Assembly (NCBI GenBank): GCA_937868765.1
Contig: CALMNL010000004.1
Coordinates: 1,748,749-1,812,748, forward strand
Source of the DNA: an uncultured Desulfatitalea sp.
GTDB lineage: Bacteria; Desulfobacterota; Desulfobacteria; Desulfobacterales; Desulfosarcinaceae
Direction: 5' to 3'
DNA: 64,000 nt
Under the pieces are notes generated by a model. It made no database searches. It was not told where the DNA came from and saw nothing but the letters and a program-made list of their open reading frames with translations. Below, in pieces: positions 18,551 to 28,345 of the stretch. Made by a program: the position numbers and the translations under genes. Every line of letters starts with the position of its first letter. The stretch's first letter is position 1.

Positions 18551-19492
18551 TTGAGAACCCTTTCCCAACGTATCGCCGATTGCGTCCGTACCGCCCTGCC
18601 CAAAGCGATCCAGCTGGTGGTCTGGCTCCTTAAGATCATGCTGCCCATCAGCCTGGCCGTGAGCCTGCTCAACTACTGGGGCCTGATCGCCCGCCTGGGG
18701 GGCCTGCTCACTCCGGCCTTCGCCCTGATCGGGCTTCCCGGCGAATCGGCGGTGGTCTTCATCACCAGCATTCTGGTGAATATCTATGCGGCCATCGCCG
18801 TCATCGCCACCTTGCCGCTGGACCTGCGCGAGATCACCATTCTGGCGCTCATGTGTCTGATATCGCACAATATGCCGGTGGAAACGGCCATCCAGAAAAA
18901 GACCCGCTCATCGGCGCTGCGCATGATCGGCCTGCGCCTGGGGACTTCGTGCGTCGCCGCCGTGGCCCTCAATGCCCTGCTGCCCGCCCAGCTCGGGGCC
19001 GTCATGGCCGCCCAGCACGGCCTGGCGTTCGCCCACATCGGCGATCTGCTGGTGAACTGGCTCATCGGGGCCGGCTGGCTGGTGCTCAAGATCGTCCTGA
19101 TCGTCACCGGACTGATGATTCTGCAGAACCTGCTCAAGGAGTTCAATATCATCGGCTTCTTGTCCCGCCTTTTCGCGCCGCTGATGGGACTGCTGGGGCT
19201 CTCCCGGCAGAGCGCCTTCCTGTGGCTGGTAGCCCAGATTCTGGGTCTGGCCTACGGCTCGGCGGTGCTGATCGATGCCGTGGAGCGCAACGAGATTTCG
19301 GCCGCCGACGCCGACCGGCTCAACTACCATATCGCCGTCAACCATTCGCTGCTCGAAGACACGCTGCTCTTCGTGGCCATCGGCGTGCCGGCGGCCTGGA
19401 TCACCTTTCCGCGCATCGTGCTGGCCATGGCCGTGGTGTGGGGGGTGCGGGCCATTGCGCGGCTGCGGTTCAACGCCAAGAGGGAAGGGTGA
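18551..19492 (+). CDS. Nucleoside-recognition (Gate) domain membrane protein
   Basis: A protein of about 313 residues with eight or so membrane helices, of the nucleoside-recognition/spore-maturation (SpmA/SpmB-like) family. Two similar halves are visible: residues about 25-110 (LPISLAVSLLNYWGLIARLGG ... ISHNMPVETAI) and about 165-300 (ILQNLLKEFNIIGFLSRLF ... YHIAVNHSLLEDTLLF). No ATG suits the first conserved residues; TTG 18551 is the best candidate and is uncertain. The family name is historical and no transport is proven. A CNT nucleoside transporter is encoded nearby on the other strand, with the stop codons facing each other across a retropepsin-like gene. Confidence 0.8.
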   Translation: MRTLSQRIADCVRTALPKAIQLVVWLLKIMLPISLAVSLLNYWGLIARLGGLLTPAFALIGLPGESAVVFITSILVNIYAAIAVIATLPLDLREITILALMCLISHNMPVETAIQKKTRSSALRMIGLRLGTSCVAAVALNALLPAQLGAVMAAQHGLAFAHIGDLLVNWLIGAGWLVLKIVLIVTGLMILQNLLKEFNIIGFLSRLFAPLMGLLGLSRQSAFLWLVAQILGLAYGSAVLIDAVERNEISAADADRLNYHIAVNHSLLEDTLLFVAIGVPAAWITFPRIVLAMAVVWGVRAIARLRFNAKREG

Positions 19493-19542
19493 TTGCCCGA
19501 TTATGGAACCGGGGGATCTTTTGAACGGCTTCTGACGGCCGG

Positions 19543-20061
19543 CTACTGCGGCCAATAGAGCGTCAGCACATCCGCCTTGACCTGATAACTGGCCAACCGG
19601 TTGAAGAAATTCATGCCCAACAGGGAGTTGCGCATCGGCGCTTCGTTGACCGAGGCCATGAGGTCGTTCATATGGAAGGCCCCGATTTCCAGATCGTCGA
19701 TCGTGATGGTGCTGCCGCGCACCACCCCGTTGGCGGTTTCGTAGACCCGGTCGTACCGCAGGCGATCCGGCGTCAGGCCCAGTTTTTCGGCATCGCCGGG
19801 GGAGATGACCATGTGGGTGGCCCCGGTATCGGCCAGGAAGATGAGGGGAACGCCGTTGACCAGGGCGCGAATGTAGAAGTGGCCGTCCGATGATGCTGGA
19901 AAGCTGATGGCATTGGAGGCCTGCTGAAAGCCGGTGGCGGGGGCGAAGGCGGCCACCACGCGCGCCTTGACCCCCGCGAGTTCGTGGCGATAGCCGTAAG
20001 CGATGGCGGCCAGGAGAATGATACCCGCCCAGATCGAAAAATAGCGCGCTTTTACGGCCAT
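19543..20061 (-). CDS. Retropepsin-like (clan AA) aspartic protease
   Basis: A 172-residue membrane-anchored protein. The N-terminal helix (residues about 8-24, FSIWAGIILLAAIAYGYRHE) is followed by a single-lobe aspartic protease domain. FLADTGATHMVIS holds the catalytic DTG triad, and the second conserved stretch is SLLGMNFFNRL. It matches the TIGR02281-type family in length and layout; such proteins act as dimers. Start ATG 20061 lies inside the 3' end of the CNT transporter gene (10-base overlap), so the two are translationally coupled. Confidence 0.88.
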   Translation of the reverse strand: MAVKARYFSIWAGIILLAAIAYGYRHELAGVKARVVAAFAPATGFQQASNAISFPASSDGHFYIRALVNGVPLIFLADTGATHMVISPGDAEKLGLTPDRLRYDRVYETANGVVRGSTITIDDLEIGAFHMNDLMASVNEAPMRNSLLGMNFFNRLASYQVKADVLTLYWPQ

Positions 20062-21299
20062 AGCAACCCAATCACCGCGCCGGTCATGCAGGTGGCCAGG
20101 GTGCCGGAGATGATGGCGCGCAATCCGAGAGAGACGATTTCGCCGCGCCGTTCGGGCGCCATGGTGCCCATGCCGCCGATCATGATGCCCAGGGAGCCCG
20201 GGTTGGCAAAGCCGCACAGGGCATAGGTCATGATCAATGCCGTGCGCGGGCTCAGGGTTCCGGGCGGCAGCCGGCTCAAATCCAGGTAGGCCACGAATTC
20301 GTTGAGAATGGTCTTGGTGGCCAGCAGGCTGCCGGCCGACGGCGCTTCGGACCACGGCACCCCGATCAGCCAGACCAGCGGCGCGCTGACCCAGCCGAAA
20401 AGGCGTTGCAGCGTAACGGGTCCGGCACCGAGGTCGGGGAGCAGCCCCAGCAGGATATTGACCAGTTGGACCAGGGCCACCAGCACCACCAGCATGGCCA
20501 CGATATTGATCAGCAGTTGCACCCCCTGGAGGGTGCCGCGGGTGATGGCATCCATGCTGTTGTGCGTCTCCTCGAGGCCGACCAGTTCTCCACCGCTCAC
20601 CGGCCGGGTCTCGGGAATCATGATTTTCGCGAGGGTCACGGCGGCCGGCACGCTGATGATGGAGGCCACCAGGATATGCCCCATCACGCCCGGGATGGCA
20701 GCGCCCAGGATCGAGGCATACAGCACCATGACCGTGCCGGCGATGGTGGCCATGCCGGCCGTCATCAAGGAGAAGAGCTCGCTGCGGGTCATCTTGCGCA
20801 GGTACGGCCGGATGAACAGCGGCGCCTCTACCATGCCCACGAAGACATTGGCCGATACGCCCAATCCTTCCGCCCCGCCGATGCCCAGCGTTCGGGTCAT
20901 GCACCAGGCAAACCCTCTGACGAGCAGCGGAAGTACTTTCCAGTAGAACAGCAGCGAAGAGAGCGCGCTGATCACCAGCACCAGGGGCAAGGCCCGAAAC
21001 GCCAGGATAAAGAGGTTCGCCGGTGCGGACGCCTCGAAGGGCGCGGCGCCGCCGCCCAGATAGCCGAACACCATGCTGGTGCCCGCCGTGGTGGCGGCTT
21101 CCAGGGCCAGCACCGCCTGATTCAGCAGAATGAAAAATTTTTGAAAAATGGAGATCTTGAGCAGTACCAAAGCGATCGCGAGCTGTCCGGCCAGGCCGGC
21201 GACGACCAGTTTGACGGGAAATTTACGGCGCTGTTCGCTCATCGCCCAGGCCAGCGCGATGATGGAGAAAAGCCCCAGCAGGCTCTGCACTCTTTCCAT
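20052..21299 (-). CDS. Concentrative nucleoside transporter (NupC/CNT)
   Basis: A 415-residue inner-membrane nucleoside symporter of the CNT family. The Nucleos_tra2_N region covers residues about 1-85 (LLGLFSIIALAWAMSEQRRK). The gate region follows at about 90-190 (SVFGYLGGG-type motif as MVFGYLGGG; GLGVSANVFVGMVEAPL), and the C-terminal domain reaches FVAYLDLS and ALCGFANPGSLGIMIGG, which are hallmark motifs. Start ATG 21299 fits the conserved N-terminus. It is co-transcribed with the downstream retropepsin-like gene. Uptake of nucleosides, coupled to Na+ or H+, is the expected role. Confidence 0.92.
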   Translation of the reverse strand: MERVQSLLGLFSIIALAWAMSEQRRKFPVKLVVAGLAGQLAIALVLLKISIFQKFFILLNQAVLALEAATTAGTSMVFGYLGGGAAPFEASAPANLFILAFRALPLVLVISALSSLLFYWKVLPLLVRGFAWCMTRTLGIGGAEGLGVSANVFVGMVEAPLFIRPYLRKMTRSELFSLMTAGMATIAGTVMVLYASILGAAIPGVMGHILVASIISVPAAVTLAKIMIPETRPVSGGELVGLEETHNSMDAITRGTLQGVQLLINIVAMLVVLVALVQLVNILLGLLPDLGAGPVTLQRLFGWVSAPLVWLIGVPWSEAPSAGSLLATKTILNEFVAYLDLSRLPPGTLSPRTALIMTYALCGFANPGSLGIMIGGMGTMAPERRGEIVSLGLRAIISGTLATCMTGAVIGLLWP

Positions 21300-21328
21300 T
21301 GGCAAACAGTCCTTATGACGAGGCACGC

Positions 21329-21865
21329 CTACAGAATGCGCTGCCAGAAACCGACGTCGATCCACTGCTGGAATTTAAAGCCGACCTGCTTGAGATGGCC
21401 TGCTTTGACGAAACCGAATTTTTCGTGCAGGCTGACGCTGGCCGCATTGGGCAGGGCGATCACCCCGATGGCCACATGCATGCCCAGGCTCTTGAGGGTC
21501 GGCAGCAGGCGGCTGTAAAATTCCGTGCCGATATCATGCCGCACATGGGCGGGGTTGACGTAGATCGAAACCTCCGTGGAAAAACGGTAGGCCGAGCGCC
21601 CCTTCCACTTGCCGGCATACGCATAGCCCGCGATTTCACCGTCGCGCTCGGCCACCCACCAGGGCAGGGATGACGCCCACACCGCTTGCATGCGCTGATG
21701 CATGGCGGCGGCGGACACCGGCTCCTCTTCGAAGGTCACGGTGGTTTCGGTGACGTAGTAATTGTAAACAGCCGCAATGGCTGGCGCATCGTCAACGGAT
21801 GCGACGCGGACATGGATTTGGGTTTTCAGGGCGGTCACCTTTGCTATAGATGCTTGAGAATCCAT
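21329..21865 (-). CDS. GNAT N-acetyltransferase, phosphinothricin-acetyltransferase type
   Basis: A 178-residue acetyltransferase of the Pat/Bar/YncA class that transfers acetyl from acetyl-CoA to an amine such as methionine sulfone, sulfoximine or phosphinothricin. Typical stretches are IAAVYNYYVTETTVTFEEEP near the start, AGYAYAGKWKGRSAYRFS in the middle, the stop-strand VSIYVNPAHVRHDIGTEF and the CoA-binding LHEKFGFVKAGHLKQVGFKF at the end. The usual RGxGxG pyrophosphate loop is weak here (HVRHDIGTEF), so activity may be altered. The start overlaps the end of the lipase gene by 22 bases, so it is probably the second gene of that operon. Confidence 0.87.
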   Translation of the reverse strand: MDSQASIAKVTALKTQIHVRVASVDDAPAIAAVYNYYVTETTVTFEEEPVSAAAMHQRMQAVWASSLPWWVAERDGEIAGYAYAGKWKGRSAYRFSTEVSIYVNPAHVRHDIGTEFYSRLLPTLKSLGMHVAIGVIALPNAASVSLHEKFGFVKAGHLKQVGFKFQQWIDVGFWQRIL

Positions 21866-22692
21866 TGTTCCATGATGCTCAACACCTTCTCGCGTGCTTC
21901 CACTTTTTCATTCATGGTTTCATGGAAAAGGCCGTCGAAAGCCTCCATGGTCTTGTCCTGCGAGGCGGCCTGCTCAAGAATGTGCCGACTGCTGTCGATG
22001 CTGACCATCTTGTCCGCCGTTCCGTGGATCAAGAGCAGGGGCATCTCGAGCTCGTGGGCCCGTCGAATCCCCTCGGCGGCCGCATTCAAATACTCCTGGT
22101 AGAATTTGGTCGAGACCCGGTCATGTACCAGCGGATCGTCCAGGTAGGCTTGAACCACCGCCTTCTCCGCCGAAATGTCCCTTGGGTCGATTTCATTGCT
22201 CACCGTGACCTTGGGGAAAATCCTGGAGACCAGCCGGCCCATGGCTTTCTTCCATGCCGGAACCGCCACGCTCGGCATCAGGGCCGGCGCGGATAGAATC
22301 AGGGCCGTCAAATCTTCGGGGTAGGTGAGCGCATACAGCTCCGCGATCAGCCCGCCCAGGCTGTGTCCCAATAGAATAATGGGGACCCCGGGGTTCTCCC
22401 TTTTCACCACCGTATCGACCAGGTGTTTGATATCCCGGTAGAACTTGCCGAAGTCATCCACATGTCCCCGGATGCCGCCGGACATGCCGCTGCCCCGGTG
22501 GTCGGATGCATAAACCGAAACACCTTTTCCGGAAAGGGTTTCCAGAAGATTCTGGTACCGGCCCGAATGCTCGCCCAATCCGTGCGAGATCACCATGATG
22601 CCCCTGGGATCGGCCACCTGCCAGCTCTGATAGAAGATCCGGACGCGGTCCGCGGACAAGAATACGCCCATGTTGTGTTTATAATCGGTCAT
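21844..22692 (-). CDS. Alpha/beta hydrolase, monoacylglycerol-lipase type
   Basis: A 282-residue serine hydrolase. ISHGLGEHSGRY is the oxyanion-side HG motif near residue 35, and ILLGHSLGGLIAELYA contains the nucleophile serine in GHSLGG near residue 108. The acid lies in LLIHGTADKMVS and the base in FDGLFHETMNE. YASDHRGSGMSGG is the signature of monoacylglycerol lipase/lysophospholipase (PldB-like) members. No signal peptide is seen, so it acts in the cytoplasm or at the inner face of the membrane. It is the first gene of a pair with the GNAT gene. Confidence 0.9.
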   Translation of the reverse strand: MTDYKHNMGVFLSADRVRIFYQSWQVADPRGIMVISHGLGEHSGRYQNLLETLSGKGVSVYASDHRGSGMSGGIRGHVDDFGKFYRDIKHLVDTVVKRENPGVPIILLGHSLGGLIAELYALTYPEDLTALILSAPALMPSVAVPAWKKAMGRLVSRIFPKVTVSNEIDPRDISAEKAVVQAYLDDPLVHDRVSTKFYQEYLNAAAEGIRRAHELEMPLLLIHGTADKMVSIDSSRHILEQAASQDKTMEAFDGLFHETMNEKVEAREKVLSIMEQWILKHL

Positions 22693-22818
22693 GAAGAATT
22701 CTCTCCTGTCGGGTTTCGATGCCGGCTCGCGGTAGAACCCTGGAGCATGTGGTTGCCCAGCAGCCGATGGATTCTATTGCGACATGCCGGGTCATGTCCA
22801 TCCAATCGAAGAAAACGC

Positions 22819-23343
22819 TCAAATGGGGTGCGTCGGATTGAATCTCCCTGTTTCTGCGATGATCCGCGCACAGACATCTTCCTGGCGCATCGCCCCGGTG
22901 CACTTGATGGTGATGTCCGCGTATCTGCTGTAGAGCCCGAACCGTTCATCGAACAGCTCCGACAGGCTCTGGTCCGGTCTTTTGGCCAGCCCCCGGGTAC
23001 TGTAATCTTGGATCCTTGATTCCAGCAGCGCCAGGTCCACATCGAGAAAGACGGCGAGGCCGTCTTTTTTGAGATGGGACATGGCCGGGCCGCTGTAGAC
23101 CGCGCTGCCCCCGGTGGCAATAACATGGTTTTGGACGCCCAGGCCGAGCAGAATCCGTTCTTCGATAGCCCGCAGAGCGGCGTAACCGTCCGTATCGACG
23201 ATGGCCTGCAGGGTCCGCTTTTGCGCGGCTTGAATGAGCAGGTCGGTGTCCACGAAGTCGCGGGCCGTCCGCTTGGCGAGAATGACGCCGACGGTGCTTT
23301 TGCCCGAGCCGGGCATGCCGATCAGCACGAGATTCGAATTCAT
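22819..23343 (-). CDS. aroK: Shikimate kinase
   Basis: A 174-residue kinase of the chorismate pathway that phosphorylates shikimate at O3. Walker A is GMPGSGKST at residues 9-17. The shikimate-binding DTD follows in FVDTDLL, with the arginine/glutamate pair in ALRAIEERILL and the glycine pair in VIATGGSAVY. The lid region RGLAKRPDQSL carries the adenine-side arginine, although the canonical RPLL is changed to RPDQ. Length and motif spacing are normal. It is separated by 13 bases from the downstream secreted-protein gene. A gluconokinase-like NTP kinase is less likely. Confidence 0.87.
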   Translation of the reverse strand: MNSNLVLIGMPGSGKSTVGVILAKRTARDFVDTDLLIQAAQKRTLQAIVDTDGYAALRAIEERILLGLGVQNHVIATGGSAVYSGPAMSHLKKDGLAVFLDVDLALLESRIQDYSTRGLAKRPDQSLSELFDERFGLYSRYADITIKCTGAMRQEDVCARIIAETGRFNPTHPI

Positions 23344-23356
23344 GGCCGGTCGGCGC

Positions 23357-23671
23357 CTACCGCCTGCTTTCGATTACCCGTTGCACCCGGATCGTCTGAT
23401 CTCCGATCTTAAGCCGGCCGCAATCCTCCTCGCACCAGCCCGTCTTGTCGCCGACCGCCATGCCCCTGGTGGATTCCATTTCCAGGGTCTTGACGTTGCC
23501 GCGCGCATCGGTGATCGTAATGGTATTTCCGTTTATGCGGGTGATCTTCGCTGCCACCGAATCGGCCGCGCCCCTGACGCCGAGGTCGCCTTTGGTCTCC
23601 GCGCATAGCGGCGAGGCCATAAGGGTGAGCAGCGCCAGGATGGCGATCAAGACCGGCAGTTGTTTGGGCAT
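23357..23671 (-). CDS. Small exported protein, unknown function
   Basis: A 104-residue protein with a clear signal peptide (LPVLIAILALLTLMASPLCA, cleavage probably after CAE or LCA). Start ATG 23671 is preceded by AAGGAGG. The mature part has two short beta repeats (AAKITRINGNTITITDARGN and KTLEMESTRGMAVGDKTGW) and a CEEDC cysteine pair that could form a disulfide or bind metal. A periplasmic OB-like or SH3-like small fold is plausible. I do not recognise a named family. Confidence 0.75.
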   Translation of the reverse strand: MPKQLPVLIAILALLTLMASPLCAETKGDLGVRGAADSVAAKITRINGNTITITDARGNVKTLEMESTRGMAVGDKTGWCEEDCGRLKIGDQTIRVQRVIESRR

Positions 23672-23800
23672 TAGCGTCCTCCTTGGCGGTTGTTGCGTGA
23701 ATCTTGGACCGTTCGATAAAATCATTGAAGGATTATCAGCAAAGCGATGAGCTGGACAAGAACTATTCCGCCTTCGCCCAGAGTCCCGGAGGCAGCCGCT

Positions 23801-25048
23801 TCATTCGGTGCCTCCGGCGGCCGTGAAATAATTGTCCCACTGCTGGTCCAGGACCCGAATGCCTTCCGACAGAGGCAGGGCGGTGAATTTGCCGCCGGCT
23901 GCATGCACCAGTTTGAGTGCGATGAGTTTCTCCAGGGCGTCGTCAATCTCGAAATCGATGGCGCACTGCCACTTGGTGGCCATCCACGCTTCGGCCTTGC
24001 GGTCGAGTTCGCTCCTGGATAAGGGCCCTTGGCTGGTCAGGAGAAAATAGTAGGCCAGCAGGGATTCTTTGCACTCTTCTTCTTCGGCGTCGTTGGCGAT
24101 GCGATGGAAGACGCCGGCATTGTTGTCCAGATTTTTGAAATAGAGATTTTGGGTCAGGGCCTGCATGAATCTCAACTTGCGGTTTTTGAAGCCGTTGATC
24201 TGCTTCCAGAGGTAGCCGCCGAGGGCCATCAGGCCTGCAAGCAGGGCCATGAGGGTGGTCTTGTTCAATTCCACGGGGTGACTGCTGAGTCCCATCCAGA
24301 ATCCCAACAGCGACCCCAGCAGCACCAGGGCGGTTCCCAGCTTGGTGGTCAGTACGATGCCGCCGCTGACCGCGGCCGGTATGCCGATCAGCAACTTGTC
24401 CACCAGGCGCATGCGCACATGGGTGTTGGGGAAAAGCATTTCGAGGTCAGCCCTGGGCACGTTCCGGAACAGCTTGAGCACAGTGGCGCCGGGCCGGCAG
24501 GCGGGCAGGCGGTCATCGGATGGGATGGCGTCGTCCCGGAACCGCAGGTACACCATCACCCGGTCGTAGTTGATGAATTCGATGTTTCGGGAGAACAGGC
24601 CCATCCAGCCGGGCACCATTTCCCGCCGGGTGGATTCTCCCCGGCAGAAGAGCAGCACTTCGGAAAAATCGCCGAAATCCACGAACAAACGAATCTTAAA
24701 GAGGGAGGACTGCTGCAGGGCCTGATTCAGCTCGGCCTCCGTAACCCGCTCGTAATTGGCCTTTTCCAGAAGCTCCCGCAACAGTTCGACGAATTGAACC
24801 CTGTCAGGACAAGTCGCGCGCTCATGATGCCGCGTGTCGGCATCAGGGTCGATGGTCGCGTATGCATCCTTCAGGTTTTCCACGGTTTTGTGAAACTCGT
24901 AGTGAAAGATGCTGTCAAGCATGCGATAGAGCTGGCGAAAGTCCTCTTCCCGGCCGTCGAGCAACTTGTCCTGGAGGCACATTTCGACGATGTCGCGCTT
25001 GCGAAAGGGGATGAAGCGAAACTTCCTTTCGGAGGCACCTTCAATCAT
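23801..25048 (-). CDS. DUF3754 (TMEM143-like) membrane protein
   Basis: A 415-residue protein. The N-terminal soluble part opens with FRFIPFRKRDIVEMCLQDK; the conserved core FRGESTRRE.VPG.. and INYDRVMVYLRFRDD lies near residues 150-185. Two or three membrane helices follow at about 225-285 (LLIGIPAAVSGGIVLTTKLG; ALVLLGSLLGFWMGL; LMALLAGLMALGGYLW), and a C-terminal domain ends in a winged-helix-like segment with a KWQCAIDFEIDDALEKLIAL stretch. This is the DUF3754 family, related to eukaryotic mitochondrial TMEM143; no biochemical function is established. It appears monocistronic. Confidence 0.85.
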   Translation of the reverse strand: MIEGASERKFRFIPFRKRDIVEMCLQDKLLDGREEDFRQLYRMLDSIFHYEFHKTVENLKDAYATIDPDADTRHHERATCPDRVQFVELLRELLEKANYERVTEAELNQALQQSSLFKIRLFVDFGDFSEVLLFCRGESTRREMVPGWMGLFSRNIEFINYDRVMVYLRFRDDAIPSDDRLPACRPGATVLKLFRNVPRADLEMLFPNTHVRMRLVDKLLIGIPAAVSGGIVLTTKLGTALVLLGSLLGFWMGLSSHPVELNKTTLMALLAGLMALGGYLWKQINGFKNRKLRFMQALTQNLYFKNLDNNAGVFHRIANDAEEEECKESLLAYYFLLTSQGPLSRSELDRKAEAWMATKWQCAIDFEIDDALEKLIALKLVHAAGGKFTALPLSEGIRVLDQQWDNYFTAAGGTE

Positions 25049-25167
25049 GAATATCCACCTCTCGAAGGTCCCGGGGCGGCTTGATGGTCACCGGCCATCC
25101 CCGGGTCGGCGGGCCAATCGGATGTGCCTGCAGGCAGGTGGCGGTCCGTGCGTTGTTCTCGCGGGCG

Positions 25168-25593
25168 TCAACGCCGAGCCTTGGCTTTTTCCTTCAATTT
25201 ACCATCGAACTTCTCTTTGTTGATCACAAAGCGTTCGTGTTTCCCGCGGCAGATGAGCTCGATCTCATCCCGGGCTTCCACCTCGAACAGCAGCCGGCGG
25301 CCCTCCAACTCCACCAGTTTCACTTTGGCGGTGACCGTCATCCCCGGCGGCGTGGCCGCCGTGTGACTGACGTCGATGCGCGTCCCCACGGTCTGCTCGG
25401 CCGGCCAGTCCAGGTGGGGATTGACGGCCTGGATGCAGGTCCACTCGAGGAAGCCGACCATGAAGCCCGTGGCAAACACCTCGGGCATGACCCGAAATTC
25501 CTCGGCTTCGGGATAGAGCGCCGGGACGGTCTTGGATGCGTCGATGCGCAGAGTAAAGGTGTGTTCGATGCCGGCTTTCAATGTCTCTTTCAT
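25168..25593 (-). CDS. FlK-like thioesterase (hot-dog fold)
   Basis: A 141-residue single hot-dog-fold protein resembling fluoroacetyl-CoA thioesterase FlK. FATGFMVGFLEWTCIQAV carries the glutamate of the central helix, and GTRIDVSHTAATPPGMTVTA carries the conserved histidine and threonine. The C-terminus ends in a basic KKEKAKARR-like tail. Hydrolysis of a small acyl-CoA, or protection against toxic acyl-CoAs, is expected from the family; fluoroacetyl-CoA itself is not implied. It has its own transcription unit. Confidence 0.85.
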   Translation of the reverse strand: MKETLKAGIEHTFTLRIDASKTVPALYPEAEEFRVMPEVFATGFMVGFLEWTCIQAVNPHLDWPAEQTVGTRIDVSHTAATPPGMTVTAKVKLVELEGRRLLFEVEARDEIELICRGKHERFVINKEKFDGKLKEKAKARR

Positions 25594-25800
25594 TTGCCCC
25601 CCTTGATCGCGCGTGTGCTTGCCTGAAGATCTTTTTCCCCCCTGCCTTTTCCTCGTCCCATCCGCCGATGGAGAACCAGTCTCCCATGGCCCAAGGTCGG
25701 ATCACCCCATCCACAGGCGGTTTCATTCTCGCGCATGCCGAAGAAAGGATCTGAATCTGTTGTACAATAGTGGGGCGGGCTGTCAAGGGGAGGCCTGAAA

Positions 25801-25815
25801 TCAGAAATTTTCTGA
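25801..25815. promoter_or_regulatory. Perfect 15-bp palindrome upstream of malic enzyme gene
   Basis: TCAGAAATTTTCTGA is perfectly symmetrical around its central T. It lies 62-76 bases upstream of the malic-enzyme start region, in a place suited to an operator. The regulator is unknown. Confidence 0.45.
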
Positions 25816-25876
25816 CACTACGATCAGAATTCCGCCAATTGTGGGTTGGCCCCGGCTATCTTAAAGCCCCCGTATC

Positions 25877-28183
25877 GTGGAAAGGATGACCGTCATGCAA
25901 TATTACAAAGAAGCATTGCGCTACCACAGGGAACCGCGGCCGGGCAAGACCGAAGTGATCCCCACCAAACCGTTCCTCAGCCAGGCCGATTTGAGCCTGG
26001 CCTATACGCCCGGCGTGGCGGCACCCTGCCTGGAGATCCATGCCGATGCCGAACGCTCATACGACTACACCAACCGGGCCAACCTGATCGCCGTGATCAC
26101 CAACGGCACGGCGGTGCTGGGCCTGGGCCGCATCGGCCCGCTGGCCGCCAAACCCGTCATGGAAGGCAAGGGGGTCCTCTTCAAACGCTTCGCCGATATC
26201 GATGTGTTCGACCTGGAGGTCGACACCACCGACCCGGAGGAGTTCATCCGCACGGTCAAGCTGCTGGAACCTTCGTTCGGCGGCATCAACCTGGAAGATA
26301 TCAAAGCCCCCGACTGTTTCTATATCGAAGAGCGCCTCAAGCAGGAGATGTCCATTCCGGTGTTCCACGACGACCAGCACGGCACGGCAATCATCTCTGC
26401 GGCCGCCATGCTCAATGCCGTCGAATTGACCGGGCGCAAACTGGAATCGCTGCGGGTGGTCATCAACGGCGCCGGTGCGGCCGGCATTGCCTGCGCCCGG
26501 CTCTATGCCCAGCTGGGCGTGCGCAAGGAGCACCTGGTGCTGGTGGACACCACGGGGGTGATCCACCGGGGCCGCGAAAAGGGGATGAACCCCTACAAAG
26601 CAGAATTCGCCTGCGATACGCCGGCCCGCAGCCTGGCCGAGGCCGCCCGGGATGCCGACATGCTGGTCGGCATGTCCGCCAAGGGCGCCTTCGATGAGGC
26701 CCTGCTGGCCCGCATGGCCCCGCGACCCATCGTCTTCGCCCTGGCCAACCCCGATCCCGAGATCGCCTACGAGGCGGCCAAGGCCTGCCGGCCTGATGCC
26801 ATCGTGGCCACGGGACGGTCCGACTGTCCCAACCAGGTCAACAACGTGCTCGGTTTTCCTTACATATTCCGGGCGGCCCTGGACGTGCGCGCCACGGGCA
26901 TCACCGAAGCCATGAAGCTGGCCGCCGTGGACGCTCTGGCCGCCCTGGCGCGGGAAGATGTGCCCGATGCCGTGATCCGGGCCTACGGTGGCACCCCCAT
27001 TCGGTTCGGCGCCGAGTACATCATCCCCAAACCGCTGGACAACCGCGTGCTGCTCAAAGTGGTGCCGGCCGTGGCTGCCGCGGCGGTGGCAAGCGGCGTG
27101 GCCCGCAAGCCCATCGCCGAACCCGGGCGATATGCCCATCGACTGGAAGCCTCCCTGGGCCCCGAGCGCGAATTGATGCGCAAGATCATCATCCGGGCCC
27201 AGCAGAATCCCCAGCGCATCGTACTGCCCGAGGGCAACCATCCCGTGATCATCCGTGCCGCATACCAGGCGCACCGGGAGGGCATCGCCGAACCGGTGCT
27301 GCTGGGCGATCCGGACGAAATTCGGGCGCTCGCCCGTGAGTTGCAGCTGTCGCTCAAAGCGATCGAGATCGTGGATCCCCGGCGCAATCCGCACCTCGAC
27401 GCCTTCGAAGAAAAATTGTTCGCCCTGCGCCAGCGCAAAGGCTGGAACCGCACCGAAACCCGGCGGCAATTGCAGAATCGCTATATCTTCGGCGCCATGA
27501 TGGTGTGCGAGGGGCTGGTGAGCGGTCAGGTGCACGGCATCGACAAGGCCTATCCCCATGCGATCCGGCCGGTGCTGCAGGTGATTCCCCGTCGTTCCGG
27601 CATCGCCAAGGTGTCGGGAATGTACCTGATGATCTCGAAGAATCGCACGCTGCTCTTCGCCGATGCCACGGTCAACATCCAGCCCAGCGCCGAAGATCTG
27701 GCCGAAATCGCCATTCTCGCCAGCGAAATGGCGGTGTTTTTCGACATGCAGCCGCGGGTGGCCATGCTCTCATTTTCAAATTTCGGCAACGTGCGCCATC
27801 CCGAGGCCGAGAAGGTGACCCGGGCCATGCAGATCGTTCAAGCCCGCCGTCCCGACCTGGTGATCGACGGTGAAATGCAGGCCGACACCGCGGTTTCGGA
27901 AGATATCCTCAAGGAGAGCTTTCCCTTCAACCGGCTGGGCGGTGCCGCCAACGTGCTGATCTTCCCCGATCTGACCTCGGGCAATGTGGCCTACAAGCTG
28001 CTGGATCGCCTGGGGGGCGCCAAGGCCATCGGGCCGCTGCTCATGGGCATCAGCAAGCCGTTCAATGTGTTGCAGCGAAATACGGATATGGAAAACGTGG
28101 TGCACGTGATGGCCATCACAGTGGCCCAGGCCCTGAACCATAAAGCGCCTGCCGAGGCCCCCAGGCTCCTCCGGCGGGCCTGA
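25877..28183 (+). CDS. maeB: NADP-dependent malic enzyme with phosphotransacetylase-like domain
   Basis: A 768-residue enzyme (762 if ATG 25895 is used, which has GGAAAGGA at good spacing) that decarboxylates malate to pyruvate. The malic N-terminal domain covers residues about 15-155 ([39 protein letters not shown]). The NAD-binding domain covers about 165-400 ([34 protein letters not shown]). From about 430 to the end is a phosphotransacetylase-like domain ([16 protein letters not shown] ... [15 protein letters not shown]) that in MaeB senses acetyl-CoA and does not catalyse. It is monocistronic. Confidence 0.94.
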   Translation: MERMTVMQYYKEALRYHREPRPGKTEVIPTKPFLSQADLSLAYTPGVAAPCLEIHADAERSYDYTNRANLIAVITNGTAVLGLGRIGPLAAKPVMEGKGVLFKRFADIDVFDLEVDTTDPEEFIRTVKLLEPSFGGINLEDIKAPDCFYIEERLKQEMSIPVFHDDQHGTAIISAAAMLNAVELTGRKLESLRVVINGAGAAGIACARLYAQLGVRKEHLVLVDTTGVIHRGREKGMNPYKAEFACDTPARSLAEAARDADMLVGMSAKGAFDEALLARMAPRPIVFALANPDPEIAYEAAKACRPDAIVATGRSDCPNQVNNVLGFPYIFRAALDVRATGITEAMKLAAVDALAALAREDVPDAVIRAYGGTPIRFGAEYIIPKPLDNRVLLKVVPAVAAAAVASGVARKPIAEPGRYAHRLEASLGPERELMRKIIIRAQQNPQRIVLPEGNHPVIIRAAYQAHREGIAEPVLLGDPDEIRALARELQLSLKAIEIVDPRRNPHLDAFEEKLFALRQRKGWNRTETRRQLQNRYIFGAMMVCEGLVSGQVHGIDKAYPHAIRPVLQVIPRRSGIAKVSGMYLMISKNRTLLFADATVNIQPSAEDLAEIAILASEMAVFFDMQPRVAMLSFSNFGNVRHPEAEKVTRAMQIVQARRPDLVIDGEMQADTAVSEDILKESFPFNRLGGAANVLIFPDLTSGNVAYKLLDRLGGAKAIGPLLMGISKPFNVLQRNTDMENVVHVMAITVAQALNHKAPAEAPRLLRRA

Positions 28184-28345
28184 GTCCTCTCCTTACGCTC
28201 AGGCGGGGCAGCGGGCGCTTCACTTGGGAGAAGTGCGACCATGACCTGAACACACTGTGCGCGCGTTGGCCCCGAATGAATGCTGTTCAGCCAGAATCCC
28301 TGCCGCTCGGCGGGTGCATTGCCGTAACGGTGACGGAGTGCTATT

